64,000 bases of DNA from Hyphomicrobiales bacterium (GTDB lineage Bacteria; Pseudomonadota; Alphaproteobacteria; Rhizobiales; Rhizobiaceae): assembly GCA_900472175.1 (NCBI GenBank), contig UCHD01000005.1:372001-436000 (forward strand). The letters are read 5' to 3'. Position numbers and translations under genes: made by a program. The notes under the pieces were generated by a model. It saw only the letters and a program-made list of their open reading frames with translations. It was not told the origin of the DNA and searched no databases. Of this stretch, positions 43,564 through 53,844 are shown in pieces (within the stretch, counting starts at the first letter, position 1; each line of letters opens with the position of its first letter).

Positions 43564-45018
43564 ATGACGACTGACAATATCCCTTACACAGACGAGCGGG
43601 TGAACGGCGCTCCCTCTGAACTGGCCGGAGGATGGGGCGAGCTGATGCAGCCGCGTTATCTCGTTTCGACGATAACGCTCTGCCTTGGCGTCGCCCTGTT
43701 CGCCTTCAATGAGTTTTTCATTTCCACCGCCCTGCCGACGGCAGTGGAAGAACTCGGTGGTGCCGCTCTCCTGTCCTGGGCCTTCACCCTCTATCTGGTC
43801 TTTGCGATCATTGGCGGCCTGGTCGCGGCCAACCTCAAGCGGCGGTTCGGTGCCCGCAACACGCTGCTGGCCGCGGCCGCCGTCTTCATCGCCGGAACGG
43901 TGCTGGCGACAACCGCTGCTGATATGAAAGAGGTTCTGGCCGGGCGGTTGCTGCAGGGGGCGGGCGAGGGAGTTGTCGCTGCTCTTTGTTATGCGCTGAT
44001 CCCCGAGCTTTTCCCCTCTCGCCTCGTCCCCAAGGTGTTCGGCGCCGAGGCGATCGTCTGGGCCATGGCGGCGTTTTCTGGACCGCTGGTCGCCGGTGGA
44101 CTGACCGAGCATTTTTCATGGAGGGCAGCCTTCTTCGTCAGCATCCCGGCGGCTGCCATCTTCATCATTCTTGTTCTCGCTATCGTTCCGCGCGGGGTGT
44201 CCGGCGGCGGGCAGGTGTCGCCTATTCCGTTCGGGCGTCTCGTTGCAGCGGGTGCCGGTATCCTGATGATCTCGCTGTCCGGCATTGCCGGTGGAACGAT
44301 GCCGATGACCGCATTGCTGATTGGCGCGGCCGTGGTTCTGGTGACCGTCGTTCTCTTCGACCGGCGTTCACCCAACCCGATTTTGCCAGGAGCGGCGTTT
44401 ACCACCCGCAAGGCGCTCGGCAGCGGACTATGGGTGATCCTGCTGATGCCGCTTTCACAGGCGGCAGGATCGGTGTTCCTAGTCTACAGCCTGCAGCATC
44501 TCTGGCATCTCGGCCCGACGGCAGCCGGAGCGCTGAGTGCCGTCATGGCGATTTCCTGGAGCCTGAGTGCGATCGGCGTGGCAAGCGTGCGGTCGCTCAT
44601 GGTGCGCAACCGCATCATGCTGACCGGTCCGGTCATGCTTCTGGCGGGGCTGGCCTCGGTGGTGCTTGCGATCGGCATGGATATATTCTGGCTGATCCTG
44701 CCAGGGCAGACGATGATCGGCGCAGGCTTCGGCGTTTCCTGGGGCACGCTCAGCCAGTTGATGATGGACGTATCCACCGATGACGAACGCGACCGGACCT
44801 CGGCCATGCTGCCCACCTTGCAATCGGCAGGGTATGCGATCGGCGCCGCAGTCTTCGGTCTAGTTGCCAATCTCATGGGGTTCGGCGGCACTGCAAGCGT
44901 TGAAACGATGCGCCACGCCATGCTGGTGGTTTTTGTCAGCGGATGTGTGATTGCAGCCGTTACCGTCATTCTCGGTTTTCGAACAGTGCGTCTTGCCCGC
45001 GCCGAAGCCGCAATTTGA
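43564..45018 (+). CDS. MFS transporter (drug/metabolite efflux type)
   Basis: Inner-membrane permease of 484 residues with about fourteen hydrophobic segments. FNEFFISTALPTAVEELGGAALLSWAFTLYLVFAIIGGLVAANLKRRFGARN holds the first segments and the A-motif-like loop; GRLLQGAGEGVVAALCYALIPELFP is the C-motif region. This matches DHA2-type efflux pumps, though the substrate is not readable. GGAGATGGAAGC precedes the ATG at 43564. It may belong with the upstream oxidoreductase and its TetR regulator. Confidence 0.88.
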   Translation: MTTDNIPYTDERVNGAPSELAGGWGELMQPRYLVSTITLCLGVALFAFNEFFISTALPTAVEELGGAALLSWAFTLYLVFAIIGGLVAANLKRRFGARNTLLAAAAVFIAGTVLATTAADMKEVLAGRLLQGAGEGVVAALCYALIPELFPSRLVPKVFGAEAIVWAMAAFSGPLVAGGLTEHFSWRAAFFVSIPAAAIFIILVLAIVPRGVSGGGQVSPIPFGRLVAAGAGILMISLSGIAGGTMPMTALLIGAAVVLVTVVLFDRRSPNPILPGAAFTTRKALGSGLWVILLMPLSQAAGSVFLVYSLQHLWHLGPTAAGALSAVMAISWSLSAIGVASVRSLMVRNRIMLTGPVMLLAGLASVVLAIGMDIFWLILPGQTMIGAGFGVSWGTLSQLMMDVSTDDERDRTSAMLPTLQSAGYAIGAAVFGLVANLMGFGGTASVETMRHAMLVVFVSGCVIAAVTVILGFRTVRLARAEAAI

Positions 45019-45033
45019 TATATTGCAAAAGAG

Positions 45034-45060
45034 AAACGGCGCCCTGTTTAGGCGCCGTTT
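45034..45060. terminator. Terminator between the MFS gene and carB
   Basis: AAACGGCGCC pairs with GGCGCCGTTT around a seven-base loop, in the 49-bp gap between two convergent genes. T-runs are short on both strands. Confidence 0.75.
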
Positions 45061-45067
45061 ACATTCA

Positions 45068-48000
45068 TCAATCCTGGAAATAGCTCTGCAGCGTGCGCAC
45101 TTCCAAACTGCCGGCCTTCAGCGCCTTGATCGCGCGGGCCGCCGCTTCGGCGCCAGCCATTGTCGTGTAATACGGCACCTTTTGCATCAGCGTGGCGCGG
45201 CGCAGCGATTTGCTGTCCGAGATCGCCTTGTTTGAGTCCGTCGTATTGATGACGAGATGGACCTGGCGGTTGCGGATGGCGTCCTCGATATGCGGACGGC
45301 CTTCCTGGACCTTGTTGATCTTGGTGGCCGTGATGCCTTTTTCGGCGAGGAAGCGCTGTGTGCCGCCGGTTGCCATCACCTTGAAACCGATCTCGGTCAG
45401 GATGCGGATGGCGGGTAGGACGCGTTCCTTGTCCTCGTCGCGCACCGAGACGAACACCGTGCCTTCGCGTGGCAGGTCGACTCCGGCGCCGAGCTGGGCC
45501 TTGGCAAAGGCCAGTGCGAAATCGGTATCGAGGCCGATGACCTCACCGGTCGAGCGCATTTCCGGCCCGAGCAGGATGTCGACGCCGGGGAAACGGGCGA
45601 ACGGGAAGACCGCTTCCTTGACGGCAATGTGGTTGAGCTTGCGCGGATCCGGCTTCTTGCCATAGGCGGAGATCGCAGCATCAAGCTTTTCGCCGGCCAT
45701 GATGCGGGCAGCGATCTTGGCGATCGGCGCGCCGATGGTCTTGGCGACGAAGGGCACCGTGCGCGAGGCGCGCGGGTTGACTTCGAGAACGTAGATCGTG
45801 CCGTCCTTGATGGCGTACTGGACGTTCATCAGGCCGCCGACATTGAGGGCCTTGGCCATCGCCTTGGTCTGGCGCTCGAGTTCATCGACGATCTCGGATG
45901 ACAGCGAGTAGACAGGCAAAGAGCAGGCCGAGTCACCGGAGTGGATGCCGGCTTCCTCGATATGCTCCATGATACCGGAGACGAACACCGTCTCGCCGTC
46001 GCAGAGCGCATCGACGTCGACTTCGACGGCATTGGTCAGGTAGCTGTCGAACAGAAGCGGGTTCTTGCCGAGCAGGGTGTTGATCTGGCCGGTCTTGTCG
46101 TTCGGATAGCGCTGCTTGATATCTTCCGGCACCAACTCCGGCACCGTGTCGAGCAGGTAGGTCTGCAGCATCGATTCCGAATGGATGATCTGCATGGCGC
46201 GGCCGCCCAGAACATAGGACGGGCGCACGACCAGCGGGAAGCCGATTTCGGATGCGACGAGGCGGGCCTGTTCGACCGAATAGGCGATGCCATTGTTCGG
46301 CTGGTTGAGGTCGAGCTTCATCAGAAGCTTCTGGAACCGGTCGCGGTCTTCGGCGAGATCGATCATGTCGGGGGCGGTGCCGAGGATCGGGATGCCGTTC
46401 TTTTCCAGCGCTTCCGCAAGCTTCAGCGGCGTCTGGCCACCGAACTGGACGATGACGCCGTGCAATTCGCCGTTTTCCTGTTCGGCGCGCAGGATTTCGA
46501 TGACGTCTTCGGCGGTCAGCGGCTCGAAATAGAGCCGGTCGGACGTGTCATAGTCGGTCGACACGGTTTCCGGGTTGCAGTTAATCATGATCGCTTCATA
46601 ACCGGCATCCTTCAGCGCGAAGGCGGCGTGGCAGCAGCAATAGTCGAACTCGATGCCCTGGCCGATACGGTTCGGACCACCGCCGAGGATGACGACCTTC
46701 TTGCGGTCGGAAATCTGTGCCTCGGAGCGTGCTTTCCCGTCAAACGGCGTCTCGTAGGTCGAGTACATGTAGGCGGTCGGCGAGGCGAATTCGGCGGCGC
46801 AGGTGTCGATGCGCTTGTAGACCGGACGAACGTTCAGCCGGTTGCGCAATTCCGCCACTTCCTTCGGGCGGCTCTTGGAGAGCGTGGCGAGGCGGGCGTC
46901 GGAGAAGCCCATGGCCTTCAGCATGCGCAGGTTTTCAGCGTCTTCCGGCAGACCGTGCTCGCGGACGCGGGCTTCCATGTCGACGATCGCCTTGAACTGG
47001 GCGATGAACCACGGGTCGATCTTCGAGCCGTCATGGACGTCGGCTTCCGACATGCCCATGCGCAGCGCCTGGGCGACCATGCGCAGGCGGTCCGGCGTCG
47101 GGGTGCCGATGGCGGCGCGGATGGCATTGTGGTTGTCGCCACTGTCTTCGAGGCCCGGGATCTCGATCTCGTCGAGACCGGTCAGGCCGGTTTCAAGGCC
47201 GCGTAACGCCTTCTGCAGCGACTCGGCAAAGGTGCGGCCGATCGCCATGACTTCGCCGACCGACTTCATCGCCGTCGTCAAGGTCGTGCCGGCGCCCGGG
47301 AACTTTTCAAAGGCAAAGCGCGGGATCTTGGTCACAACGTAATCGATCGACGGTTCGAACGAGGCAGGCGTTGCGCCACCGGTAATGTCGTTGTCGAGTT
47401 CGTCAAGTGTGTAGCCGACAGCCAGCTTTGCAGCGATCTTGGCGATCGGGAAGCCGGTGGCTTTCGAGGCGAGAGCCGACGAGCGCGAAACACGCGGGTT
47501 CATCTCGATGACGACGAGGCGGCCATTTTCCGGATTGACGGCGAACTGCACGTTCGAGCCGCCGGTCTCGACGCCGATCTCGCGCAGAACCGCGATCGAG
47601 GCGTTGCGCATGATCTGATATTCTTTGTCGGTCAGCGTCAGGGCAGGGGCAACGGTGATTGAGTCACCCGTGTGCACACCCATCGGGTCGATGTTCTCGA
47701 TCGAGCAGATGATGATGCAGTTGTCCGCCGTGTCGCGGACCACTTCCATCTCGTATTCTTTCCAGCCCAGAACCGATTCTTCGATCAGCACTTCGGTGGT
47801 CGGCGAAGCATCGAGGCCGGAATTGATGATCTCGAAGAATTCCGAGCGGTTATAGGCAATGCCGCCGCCGGTGCCGCCCATGGTGAAGGACGGACGGATG
47901 ATCGCCGGCAGACCAATTGTGTCGAGCGCCTGCGCACCGATCGCCATGGCATGGCTCATGTAGCGCTGCTTGCGGTCTGTCTCGCCGAGGTTCCACTGGT

Positions 48001-48559
48001 TTTCCAGCTCGTCCAGGGCCTTGTCGAGGTCAGCGCCGGTCAGCTGCGCCTTCAGCTTGTCGCGCTCGGCGACATGCACCTTGCGGTCGGCGTCCTTGAT
48101 TTCGGTGGCATTGGCCAGCAGCGATTTTGGCGTTTCAAGGCCAATGCGCTCCATCGCTTCGCGGAACAGGGCGCGGTCTTCGGCCATGTCGATGGCGGCG
48201 GGCTTGGCGCCGATCATCTCGACATTGTAGCGGTCGAGCACGCCCATGCGCTTCAGGGAGAGTGCGGTGTTGAGCGCCGTCTGGCCCCCCATGGTCGGCA
48301 GAAGCGCATCCGGGCGTTCCTTGGCGATGATCTTGGCGACCACTTCAGGCGTGATCGGCTCGACATAGGTGGCATCTGCCATGTCGGGGTCGGTCATGAT
48401 GGTGGCGGGGTTGGAGTTGACCAGGATGACCCGGTACCCTTCCTCGCGCAGCGCCTTGCAGGCCTGGGTGCCGGAATAGTCGAACTCGCAAGCCTGGCCG
48501 ATGACGATCGGACCCGCGCCGATGATGAGGATCGATTTGATGTCTTGGCGCTTTGGCAT
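45068..48559 (-). CDS. carB: Carbamoyl-phosphate synthase large subunit
   Basis: Makes carbamoyl phosphate for arginine and pyrimidines from bicarbonate, ammonia released by CarA, and two ATP. The 1163-residue protein holds two duplicated ATP-grasp halves, beginning [24 protein letters not shown] and again [22 protein letters not shown], with an oligomerisation region between them and a C-terminal MGS-like allosteric domain ([18 protein letters not shown]). The start at 48559 (MPKRQDIK) follows GGATAG. carA lies about 10 kb away on the same strand rather than adjacent. Confidence 0.98.
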   Translation of the reverse strand: MPKRQDIKSILIIGAGPIVIGQACEFDYSGTQACKALREEGYRVILVNSNPATIMTDPDMADATYVEPITPEVVAKIIAKERPDALLPTMGGQTALNTALSLKRMGVLDRYNVEMIGAKPAAIDMAEDRALFREAMERIGLETPKSLLANATEIKDADRKVHVAERDKLKAQLTGADLDKALDELENQWNLGETDRKQRYMSHAMAIGAQALDTIGLPAIIRPSFTMGGTGGGIAYNRSEFFEIINSGLDASPTTEVLIEESVLGWKEYEMEVVRDTADNCIIICSIENIDPMGVHTGDSITVAPALTLTDKEYQIMRNASIAVLREIGVETGGSNVQFAVNPENGRLVVIEMNPRVSRSSALASKATGFPIAKIAAKLAVGYTLDELDNDITGGATPASFEPSIDYVVTKIPRFAFEKFPGAGTTLTTAMKSVGEVMAIGRTFAESLQKALRGLETGLTGLDEIEIPGLEDSGDNHNAIRAAIGTPTPDRLRMVAQALRMGMSEADVHDGSKIDPWFIAQFKAIVDMEARVREHGLPEDAENLRMLKAMGFSDARLATLSKSRPKEVAELRNRLNVRPVYKRIDTCAAEFASPTAYMYSTYETPFDGKARSEAQISDRKKVVILGGGPNRIGQGIEFDYCCCHAAFALKDAGYEAIMINCNPETVSTDYDTSDRLYFEPLTAEDVIEILRAEQENGELHGVIVQFGGQTPLKLAEALEKNGIPILGTAPDMIDLAEDRDRFQKLLMKLDLNQPNNGIAYSVEQARLVASEIGFPLVVRPSYVLGGRAMQIIHSESMLQTYLLDTVPELVPEDIKQRYPNDKTGQINTLLGKNPLLFDSYLTNAVEVDVDALCDGETVFVSGIMEHIEEAGIHSGDSACSLPVYSLSSEIVDELERQTKAMAKALNVGGLMNVQYAIKDGTIYVLEVNPRASRTVPFVAKTIGAPIAKIAARIMAGEKLDAAISAYGKKPDPRKLNHIAVKEAVFPFARFPGVDILLGPEMRSTGEVIGLDTDFALAFAKAQLGAGVDLPREGTVFVSVRDEDKERVLPAIRILTEIGFKVMATGGTQRFLAEKGITATKINKVQEGRPHIEDAIRNRQVHLVINTTDSNKAISDSKSLRRATLMQKVPYYTTMAGAEAAARAIKALKAGSLEVRTLQSYFQD

Positions 48560-48790
48560 GGGTTCTATCCGCTTTTTCCGGCTGCGCAAAAAACCGGCCA
48601 GGGTGGGAGATCACCGGTCGGGTTGCGCAGGCTTGGTATTTTCAGGCTAGAAGCGGCTTATAGGGAAATGTGACGCAAAGCGGAACCCCGAAAATTAAGG
48701 AATCGACAGGAAAGTTCGCGTGTTTTCCCTGTCATGGCGCCTGTTGCAAGGTCCGGTTTGCCGGGAATTGGCAACCGGGCGGACGAGCGC

Positions 48791-50200
48791 TTACGGAATC
48801 GCGAAAATACCGATCTCGCCGGTGATGCCGCGAAGGGCGACATTGTGCGATGCCGGCGTCACGCCGCGCTGTGTCAGCAGGTGCAAGGCACGCTGGTCTT
48901 GCAGGACAGAGCCGGTTGCGAAGATTTCGCGGGACGTGGCGAGATGCTGTACCCTTGAGGCGATGTTGACGGTCTGGCCGAAATAATCCTGCCTCTCGTT
49001 GAGGCTGACCGCAATGCACGGCCCCTCGTGGATACCAATCTTCAAAAGCAGGTCTTCGTTGCCATGCGCTTCATTGAGTTTGCGCATTGCATCGCGCATC
49101 CGCATGGCGGCGGCCACGGCACGGTCGGGTGTCGGGAATGTGGCCATCACCGCGTCGCCGATCGTCTTGACGACGGCGCCTGCTTCCGCACTGACGATCT
49201 CGTTCAAAATGCTGAAATGCGTCTTCACCAGATCGAAGGCGGCGAGGTCGCCGACGCGCTCGTAAAGCTCGGTCGAGCCGCGCAGGTCGGTGAAAAGAAA
49301 GGTGAGACTGGTGATCTTCAACCGCTGATCGACGTCGATCGTATCGGTGCGGTAGATGTCGCGGAACGTCTGGTTGGTGAGCAGGCGCTTGGCGGTCAGG
49401 AACGGGCGGCGGCGCCCGAGCAGGTCGTGCAGCGCGTCATTCGCCAGGCAGACGGACGGCAGCGTCCGGACCCCGGTGTGATTTTCGACCATGATCCGCA
49501 CCGGCCCGGGCCGCAATTCCAGAGTTTCCCGGTGCTGGAAAGACCTGTCGAAGACAAGCGAAAGGTTCGTTCGCTCCCTGGTCGGCTCGCCCTTCACGTC
49601 AATGAACTGTGCCGCATGAGTGACGGGCTCAAACACCATCACGAACCCTTCGGGCAATTGCAGCGAGATGACCGCCTTTTCGCCGGATGGCAGTTCCAGC
49701 GCTTCGAGGACGAATTCATCGACCTTCGCCTCGTAATCGTCTTCCGGCATGTCGATGCCGGAGCCCCAGTAGATCTGGCGGAAATATTCGAGCGGCGGCA
49801 GGTCGTGCGGATTATGCGCTTCGATGTGGCGCACCCGCGGATTGACCGTGAAGGTCACCTCGACCATCTCATCGAGCGTCGGCTCGTAGCCGGCGGCACA
49901 GAGCGCGCAGATATATTGCTCGCTTTGCACGGTCTTGAGCGAGGTATTGGCATCGAGCACACCGCCGCACCCCGGACAAAGGACATTCCACGACATCTCG
50001 AACAGGCCGAGCCGCGACGCGTGCAGAAACCCGTTGATCGCCTGCTCTTCGTCCAATCCCTCCGCTCCCGCAAAGGCCAGCGCGTTGACGCGGCCAAGTT
50101 TGCGGTCCGGCGCTCCGTGTACGAGCCGCTCGATGGCATCGACGATATCGGGCCGTGCCGATTGGCGCAGCGCCGCAAACAGAGGCTGGGTGTCGCTCAT
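48791..50200 (-). CDS. Class III adenylate/guanylate cyclase with N-terminal zinc-ribbon region
   Basis: Predicted cytoplasmic nucleotide cyclase of 469 residues. The C-terminal catalytic domain (about 295-469) has metal aspartates Asp305 in FLFTDLRGST and Asp349 in VVKTIGDAVMATF, with Lys345 as the adenine-specifying residue, so cAMP is the likely product. The N-terminal 290 residues carry two CxxC pairs (CPGC at 75-78 and CALC at 98-101), probably a zinc ribbon, and resemble the DUF5939-type region of alphaproteobacterial cyclases. No membrane segment is visible. Monocistronic, minus strand. Confidence 0.88.
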   Translation of the reverse strand: MSDTQPLFAALRQSARPDIVDAIERLVHGAPDRKLGRVNALAFAGAEGLDEEQAINGFLHASRLGLFEMSWNVLCPGCGGVLDANTSLKTVQSEQYICALCAAGYEPTLDEMVEVTFTVNPRVRHIEAHNPHDLPPLEYFRQIYWGSGIDMPEDDYEAKVDEFVLEALELPSGEKAVISLQLPEGFVMVFEPVTHAAQFIDVKGEPTRERTNLSLVFDRSFQHRETLELRPGPVRIMVENHTGVRTLPSVCLANDALHDLLGRRRPFLTAKRLLTNQTFRDIYRTDTIDVDQRLKITSLTFLFTDLRGSTELYERVGDLAAFDLVKTHFSILNEIVSAEAGAVVKTIGDAVMATFPTPDRAVAAAMRMRDAMRKLNEAHGNEDLLLKIGIHEGPCIAVSLNERQDYFGQTVNIASRVQHLATSREIFATGSVLQDQRALHLLTQRGVTPASHNVALRGITGEIGIFAIP

Positions 50201-50286
50201 CCGTCCAGTTTACACCAAATCGGGCGTGCTGACAGCGGGTTGCTGTTCATCGGGCAACCGCGCCGGCGCAAAAAAAAGCTGGTCCG

Positions 50287-50652
50287 TCAGGCCGCCTTGA
50301 TCAATGGCCTGCGTATCTTTGCTTCAACCGGTTCGGCCCGCGCATCCGCATTCTCTTCCCACCAGTCGCCGAGCGCGTCGATCAACGGTACCAGAGCCAG
50401 GCCTGATGCCGTAAGGCCGTAATCGACCCGCAGCGGATAGCCGGAAAAGGCCGTGCGCCTGACGATACCGGCTTTTTCCAGCTTGCGCAGTTCCAGCGCC
50501 AGCATCCGGTGCGACAGCGTCGGGTTGTCGCGCTGCAGATCGCTGAACCGCTTGGTGCCGTCCTTCAGATAATAGAGCAGCAAAGTCGGCCAGCGGCCGC
50601 TCAGCACGCGCATGGTCTCTTCGATCGGGCAGCGTGAGACGACGTCTTTCAT
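50287..50652 (-). CDS. HxlR-family transcriptional regulator
   Basis: Winged-helix regulator of 121 residues. SRCPIEETMRVLSGRWPTLLLYYLKDGTKRFSDLQRDNPTLSHRMLALELRKLEKAGIV is the HxlR/YodB signature, including the conserved N-terminal cysteine (Cys8) that in relatives senses quinones and diamide. The ATG at 50652 gives the family length. It is divergent from a glutathione S-transferase gene, which it probably represses until thiol-reactive compounds appear (inference). Confidence 0.93.
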   Translation of the reverse strand: MKDVVSRCPIEETMRVLSGRWPTLLLYYLKDGTKRFSDLQRDNPTLSHRMLALELRKLEKAGIVRRTAFSGYPLRVDYGLTASGLALVPLIDALGDWWEENADARAEPVEAKIRRPLIKAA

Positions 50653-50761
50653 CGGGCGATCCTGGTTACAAAAGAGTGCGTAATTTACATGGGGCCGCCA
50701 ATGGTTAGGGTCAACCATCGCTGCGCAGCGCCATCATCAATATCAGAAAGAGACCCGAAAA

Positions 50762-51466
50762 ATGGAACCTATTCTCATTCACGGCTTCCCGCTTGGAAGC
50801 TCGATGGGGCTTGTCGCTGCGTTCGAAAAAGTGGGCCAGCCCTACCGGCTCTGCCGCGTCGACATGCTCAGCGAGATGAAGAACGACGCCTTTGCCCGGC
50901 TGAATGGCCGCCAGGAAACGCCCGCCCTGATCACGGACAAGGGCACCGTTCTGACAGAAACCATGGCGATTGCCGGCTGGCTTGCAGCCCGCGATACCCA
51001 GCACCGCATCAGCTTTGAGCCCCGCTTGCCACAGGCAGATCGGATGTTGCAGTTGATGGCCTTCGTTAACACCGGCTTTACCGGCGCTTTCGGGCCATTG
51101 TGGGTCGCGCTTGAGTCCGAAGGCGAGACGCCGGAGACACTGGCGTTTCTGCGTGAGTTCGGCCGCAAATCCGTTGTGGAACGCCACGAAAAGCTGGAAG
51201 CTATGATCGGTGATACGCCGTTTCTGGCTGGTGATCGCCTGAGTTTGGCGGATACGACGCTGATCGGTGTGGCGCGCTGGGCCGAATTCCATCAGGCCGT
51301 TGACCCCAAGGCCTATCCGAAACTTGCCGCGCTGCGCCGCCGGATCGAGGCCGAACCGGTGGTGCAATATGCCGTCGCGGTCGAGGATGGTGAAACACCG
51401 GCAGGCTCGGGCGCCTGCGTCGGCCATGTGCCTCTGGCCGAGGTCCTCGCCCGTTTTGCGGCCTGA
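50762..51466 (+). CDS. Glutathione S-transferase family protein
   Basis: Cytoplasmic GST-like protein of 234 residues. The N-terminal thioredoxin-fold half includes ETPALITDKGTVLTETMAIAGWLA, where the Glu-Thr pair marks the glutathione site, and the C-terminal helical half has FLAGDRLSLADTTLIGVARW, the family's N-capping motif. The substrate is unknown. It is divergent from an HxlR regulator with a conserved cysteine, suggesting a response to electrophiles. Confidence 0.9.
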   Translation: MEPILIHGFPLGSSMGLVAAFEKVGQPYRLCRVDMLSEMKNDAFARLNGRQETPALITDKGTVLTETMAIAGWLAARDTQHRISFEPRLPQADRMLQLMAFVNTGFTGAFGPLWVALESEGETPETLAFLREFGRKSVVERHEKLEAMIGDTPFLAGDRLSLADTTLIGVARWAEFHQAVDPKAYPKLAALRRRIEAEPVVQYAVAVEDGETPAGSGACVGHVPLAEVLARFAA

Positions 51467-51528
51467 TACGGCAGCAACCGCCGCCGCAGGGTCTTTCTTC
51501 TAGAGCCTGCGGCGGTACCTAGACGGCG

Positions 51529-52551
51529 TCAGCGCGCCACCACCAGCACCTTGACTTCGCCTGCTGCCGGTGGATTGCGGATCACCTCCGGCGCTTCCTC
51601 CAGAGTGATCGTCCGCGAGATCAGCTTTTCCACATTGATCACGCCGGACGCCACCAGATCGGCAGCGCGGCGGTGCGTGAACGGGTTGATGAACGAGCCG
51701 AGCACCCTGAGTTCCCGGAAGAGAATGTCGAACGGCTCGATCCCGACCGTTTCGCCCTGCGCCATCACGCCGAGGATGACGACGGTGCCACCGGCCTTGG
51801 CCAGCCGGGTGGATTGCTCGACCGTCGCTGCCACACCGGCGCATTCGATCACAACGTCAACACCGCCGGGAACAAGTCCGCCCGGCCCGGTAATGGCTTC
51901 AATCAGATCGCCGTTCGAGGGATCGACGCTCGCCGTTGCGCCCAGCTCCTCGGCCAGCTTTCGTTTGGCCTCCTGCCGGGTCGAAAGAATGACGGTGGTC
52001 GCACCCGCCAGCCGCGCCAGTTGGACCGTCAAAAGCCCAATGACACCGCCGCCGAGCACGACGACCGAGGAGCCTGCCTTGATCTCCGCCATATCGATGC
52101 CGTGCAGGCAGCAGGCGAGGGGCTCGCAGAACGCACCGTGCGCTGCGGGCATGTCGAGCGGGATCTCGAACGCCTGTTTCTGCGGCACGATGACATAATC
52201 GGCAAAACCGCCGTCGCGGCTGATGCCGATGGCCTTCAGGTTTCGGCAGAGATTGACCCGGCCTGCCTGGCATTGCGGGCAGCGGCCGCAGGAAATGTTC
52301 GGGTCGCCGGTGATGCGCGCGCCCAGCTTGAAGCCTTTCACGTCAGCACCCACAGCCTCGACGATGCCACAGAACTCGTGGCCGAGCGTCACGGGGGGCG
52401 TCGAGGGAAATTCGCCGTGCAGCAGGTGGCGGTCGGTGCCGCAGATGCCGCAGGCCTCGACCCGGACCAGAAGGTCGTCCGGCCCTGGAACCGGCGTGTC
52501 GATCTCGCGCACGAAAAGATTGCCGATTGATTCCAGGCGCATGGCTTTCAT
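51529..52551 (-). CDS. Zinc-dependent alcohol/polyol dehydrogenase (MDR family)
   Basis: Medium-chain dehydrogenase of 340 residues. The catalytic zinc site begins CGICGTDRHLLHG and continues GHEFCGIVEAVG; the structural zinc lobe is CGRCPQCQAGRVNLC; the NAD loop is VVLGGGVIGLLTVQLARLAGA. Sequence style suggests a sorbitol/threonine dehydrogenase-like member acting on sugar alcohols or amino alcohols, without a definite substrate. GGGAGGAA precedes the ATG at 52551. It is a single gene. Confidence 0.92.
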   Translation of the reverse strand: MKAMRLESIGNLFVREIDTPVPGPDDLLVRVEACGICGTDRHLLHGEFPSTPPVTLGHEFCGIVEAVGADVKGFKLGARITGDPNISCGRCPQCQAGRVNLCRNLKAIGISRDGGFADYVIVPQKQAFEIPLDMPAAHGAFCEPLACCLHGIDMAEIKAGSSVVVLGGGVIGLLTVQLARLAGATTVILSTRQEAKRKLAEELGATASVDPSNGDLIEAITGPGGLVPGGVDVVIECAGVAATVEQSTRLAKAGGTVVILGVMAQGETVGIEPFDILFRELRVLGSFINPFTHRRAADLVASGVINVEKLISRTITLEEAPEVIRNPPAAGEVKVLVVAR

Positions 52552-52738
52552 TGTCGCGTTCCTCCCAAAACAATGGCGGCCATACTGGCATGGCTTTTCA
52601 CCGGCTGCCAACGGCCGGTTTGAATTTTAGCGACTGAAAAACTTTATCATTTTGGTCTTGTACAAAATCGTGTCTGGCGCGTTATATGGTCCTGAAAAGC
52701 TTGATAGCCTTGAGCGGCTAAGACGGGGAGACCAGATC

Positions 52739-53674
52739 ATGGAATGGAAGGGCCGGCGCCAATCGGGCAATGTCGAGGACGAGCGCGGAGCGGGTCCGGT
52801 ACGGGGCGGCATGGGCGGCAATCCGTTCGGCCGCGGCGGTGGCTTCCGCCTGCCGACCGGCGGCGGCGGCCGTGGCGGTGGCATGAGCATCGGCACGATC
52901 ATCTTTCTCGTCGCCATCTATTTCGTCTTGAAGATGATGGGCATCGACATGCTGCAGGTGCTCGACGGTGGCCAGTCGACCGGCCAGTCCGGCTACGAGC
53001 AGACCCAGTCGCAATCGCCGCAGGGCTCCGCCGCCGAGGAAGAGACCAAGGCGTTCGTCTCCACCGTTCTGGCCGAGACCGAAGACACTTGGAACGGCAT
53101 CTTCCAGGCGAGTGGTCAAACCTATGTCGAGCCGAAGCTGGTTCTCTTCCGCGACGGCATCAATTCGGCCTGCGGCACGGCCTCGTCGGCCAGCGGTCCG
53201 TTCTATTGCCCGGGTGACCAGAAGGTCTATCTCGACATGGCCTTCTTCGATGAGCTGGCCCAGAAATTCGGCGCAGCCGGCGATTTCGCCGAGGCCTATG
53301 TCATTGCCCACGAGGTTGGCCATCACGTTCAGAACCTGCTCGGCATCCTGCCGAAGGTGAACGCGCAGCGTCAGCGCATGAGCGAGGCCGATTCCAACCA
53401 GATGTCCGTGCGGGTGGAATTGCAGGCGGATTGCTTCGCCGGCATCTGGGGCAAATATACCGAGCAGAAGGGGCTTCTCGAGCAGGGCGACCTTGAGGAG
53501 GCGCTCAATGCTGCCAAGCAGATCGGCGACGATACGCTGCAGAAGCGGACCCAGGGCTATGTGGTCCCTGAAAGCTTCAACCACGGGACTTCGGCCCAGC
53601 GCTCGACCTGGTTCAAGCGCGGCTTCGACAGCGGCAAGCTGTCCGCCTGCGATACGTTCAACAGCAATATCTGA
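52739..53674 (+). CDS. Neutral zinc metallopeptidase (YpfJ family)
   Basis: Membrane-anchored protease of 311 residues. A Gly/Arg-rich N-terminal stretch (about 10-48) precedes one transmembrane helix (about 50-66), a short Gln/Ser-rich linker and the zincin domain with HEVGHH (His191, Glu192, His195). The downstream ELQADCFAGIWGKY glutamate is the likely third ligand region. The protein is known as YpfJ/neutral zinc metallopeptidase; its role is unclear. GGGGAG precedes the ATG at 52739. A strong terminator follows. Confidence 0.92.
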   Translation: MEWKGRRQSGNVEDERGAGPVRGGMGGNPFGRGGGFRLPTGGGGRGGGMSIGTIIFLVAIYFVLKMMGIDMLQVLDGGQSTGQSGYEQTQSQSPQGSAAEEETKAFVSTVLAETEDTWNGIFQASGQTYVEPKLVLFRDGINSACGTASSASGPFYCPGDQKVYLDMAFFDELAQKFGAAGDFAEAYVIAHEVGHHVQNLLGILPKVNAQRQRMSEADSNQMSVRVELQADCFAGIWGKYTEQKGLLEQGDLEEALNAAKQIGDDTLQKRTQGYVVPESFNHGTSAQRSTWFKRGFDSGKLSACDTFNSNI

Positions 53675-53683
53675 GCAAACGGC

Positions 53684-53714
53684 GGCGCGTCCCTTTGCGG
53701 GCGCGCCTTTTTTT
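53684..53714 (+). terminator. Terminator of the zinc metallopeptidase gene
   Basis: GGCGCG(T)CC and GG(G)CGCGCC form a stem around CTTTGC and are followed by seven T residues, 10 bp past the stop codon. Confidence 0.88.
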
Positions 53715-53844
53715 ACGATAGGCTTGAAAAAATACCGTCCGCCGCAGCAGGGGTGATCGCAAAAGCAGCGGGATAACCTATATCTCCTGGATAAGACGGC
53801 ACCGACGGCAAACCCGGCCGGGTGGTTACTGAAGGAGAATACAG

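Noticed and set aside
45941-47206. A 421-codon rightward open frame
   Set aside because: It lies wholly opposite carB, which is certain, and its translation shows no domain.
50653-50761. TTAC...GTAA half-sites between the HxlR and GST genes as an operator
   Set aside because: The symmetry is too short and imperfect to support a call from sequence alone.
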